A DNA stretch of 5,109 nucleotides. Origin: Octadecabacter sp. Lineage in GTDB: Bacteria; Pseudomonadota; Alphaproteobacteria; Rhodobacterales; Rhodobacteraceae. The stretch is taken from contig DQCL01000237.1 in the NCBI GenBank assembly GCA_003533975.1, forward strand, positions 1 to 5,109. The letters are read 5' to 3'. The notes under the pieces are model-generated. The model made no database searches. It saw only the letters and a program-made list of their open reading frames with translations, and was not told the origin of the DNA. Positions 4,993 through 5,109 of this stretch are shown piece after piece. Every line of letters begins with the position of its first letter. The stretch's first letter is position 1. The position numbers were made by a program, and so were the translations under genes.

Positions 4993-5109
4993 TTAGCTTT
5001 CTTGCGGGACAACCCGCAGGCTCAACTCGCGCATTTGTTCGTTCATCGGCAGGTTCGGTGCCCCCATCATCACGTCTTCGGCGCGTTGGTTCATCGGGAA
5101 CATGATGAC
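4993..5109 (-). CDS. C-terminal end of an unrecognised protein (5' part outside the window)
   Basis: An open frame enters from the right edge and gives 38 residues before a TAA at 4995-4993. I do not recognise the family. The segment is methionine-rich (6 of 38) and ends '[19 protein letters not shown]'; it contains '[20 protein letters not shown]' before that. There is no transmembrane stretch. The frame is believed to be coding because it is open to the edge and a strong terminator in the matching orientation follows 20 bp after the stop. An ATG at 5103 could in principle start a 36-residue peptide. I favour the tail of a longer protein because I see no ribosome-binding site in the 6 bases left, though that is too little sequence to be decisive. 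Confidence 0.65.
   Translation of the reverse strand, partial: VIMFPMNQRAEDVMMGAPNLPMNEQMRELSLRVVPQES

Noticed and set aside
4590..5105. Plus-strand open frame (171 codons) at the right end
   Set aside because: It is antisense to both the DUF1800 gene and the right-edge gene, crosses the terminator and has no recognisable domain.

Overview
The window looks like chromosomal DNA of an alphaproteobacterium, most likely of the Rhodobacteraceae/Roseobacter group. This rests on the moderately high GC content, the methylmalonyl-CoA epimerase, the RimJ/RimL-type acetyltransferase with an 'LQRTPAAT' loop, and the small pilin-like membrane protein with a 'G-N-T-T-I-D-W' signature. It is inferred from protein character, not from a database search.

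Layout, left to right: (1) 1-372, minus: methylmalonyl-CoA/ethylmalonyl-CoA epimerase, lacking only its C-terminal end. (2) 373-526: divergent intergenic region with a candidate epimerase promoter and a CtrA-box-like sequence. (3) 527-1243, plus: orphan response regulator with an intact receiver domain and an unassigned C-terminal half. (4) 1258-1974, minus: GNAT N-acetyltransferase, convergent with the regulator (14 bp gap). (5) 1975-2086: divergent region with an inverted repeat and weak promoter-like sequences. (6) 2087-2275, plus: 62-residue Flp/Tad pilin-like single-span protein. (7) 2281-3489, minus: Tat-exported DUF1501 protein, 5 bp from the pilin-like stop. (8) 3493-4872, minus: DUF1800 protein, upstream partner of the DUF1501 gene in a tightly coupled two-gene operon. 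(9) 4873-4992: intergenic region with a strong rho-independent terminator for a minus-strand gene entering from the right. (10) 4993-5109, minus: last 38 codons of that gene, product not recognised.

The clearest functional unit is the DUF1800-DUF1501 operon. The ribosome-binding site of DUF1501 lies in the last two codons of DUF1800, and only 3 bp separate stop from start, so the two products are probably made in coordinated amounts. DUF1501 carries a twin-arginine signal while DUF1800 shows no signal peptide. This raises the possibility that they assemble in the cytoplasm and are exported together. The biochemical function of this widespread pair is not established as far as I know. The other genes look like independent single-gene units with alternating orientation. 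There is no sign of a CRISPR array, RNA gene, insertion sequence or prophage, and no intergenic stretch exceeds 160 bp.
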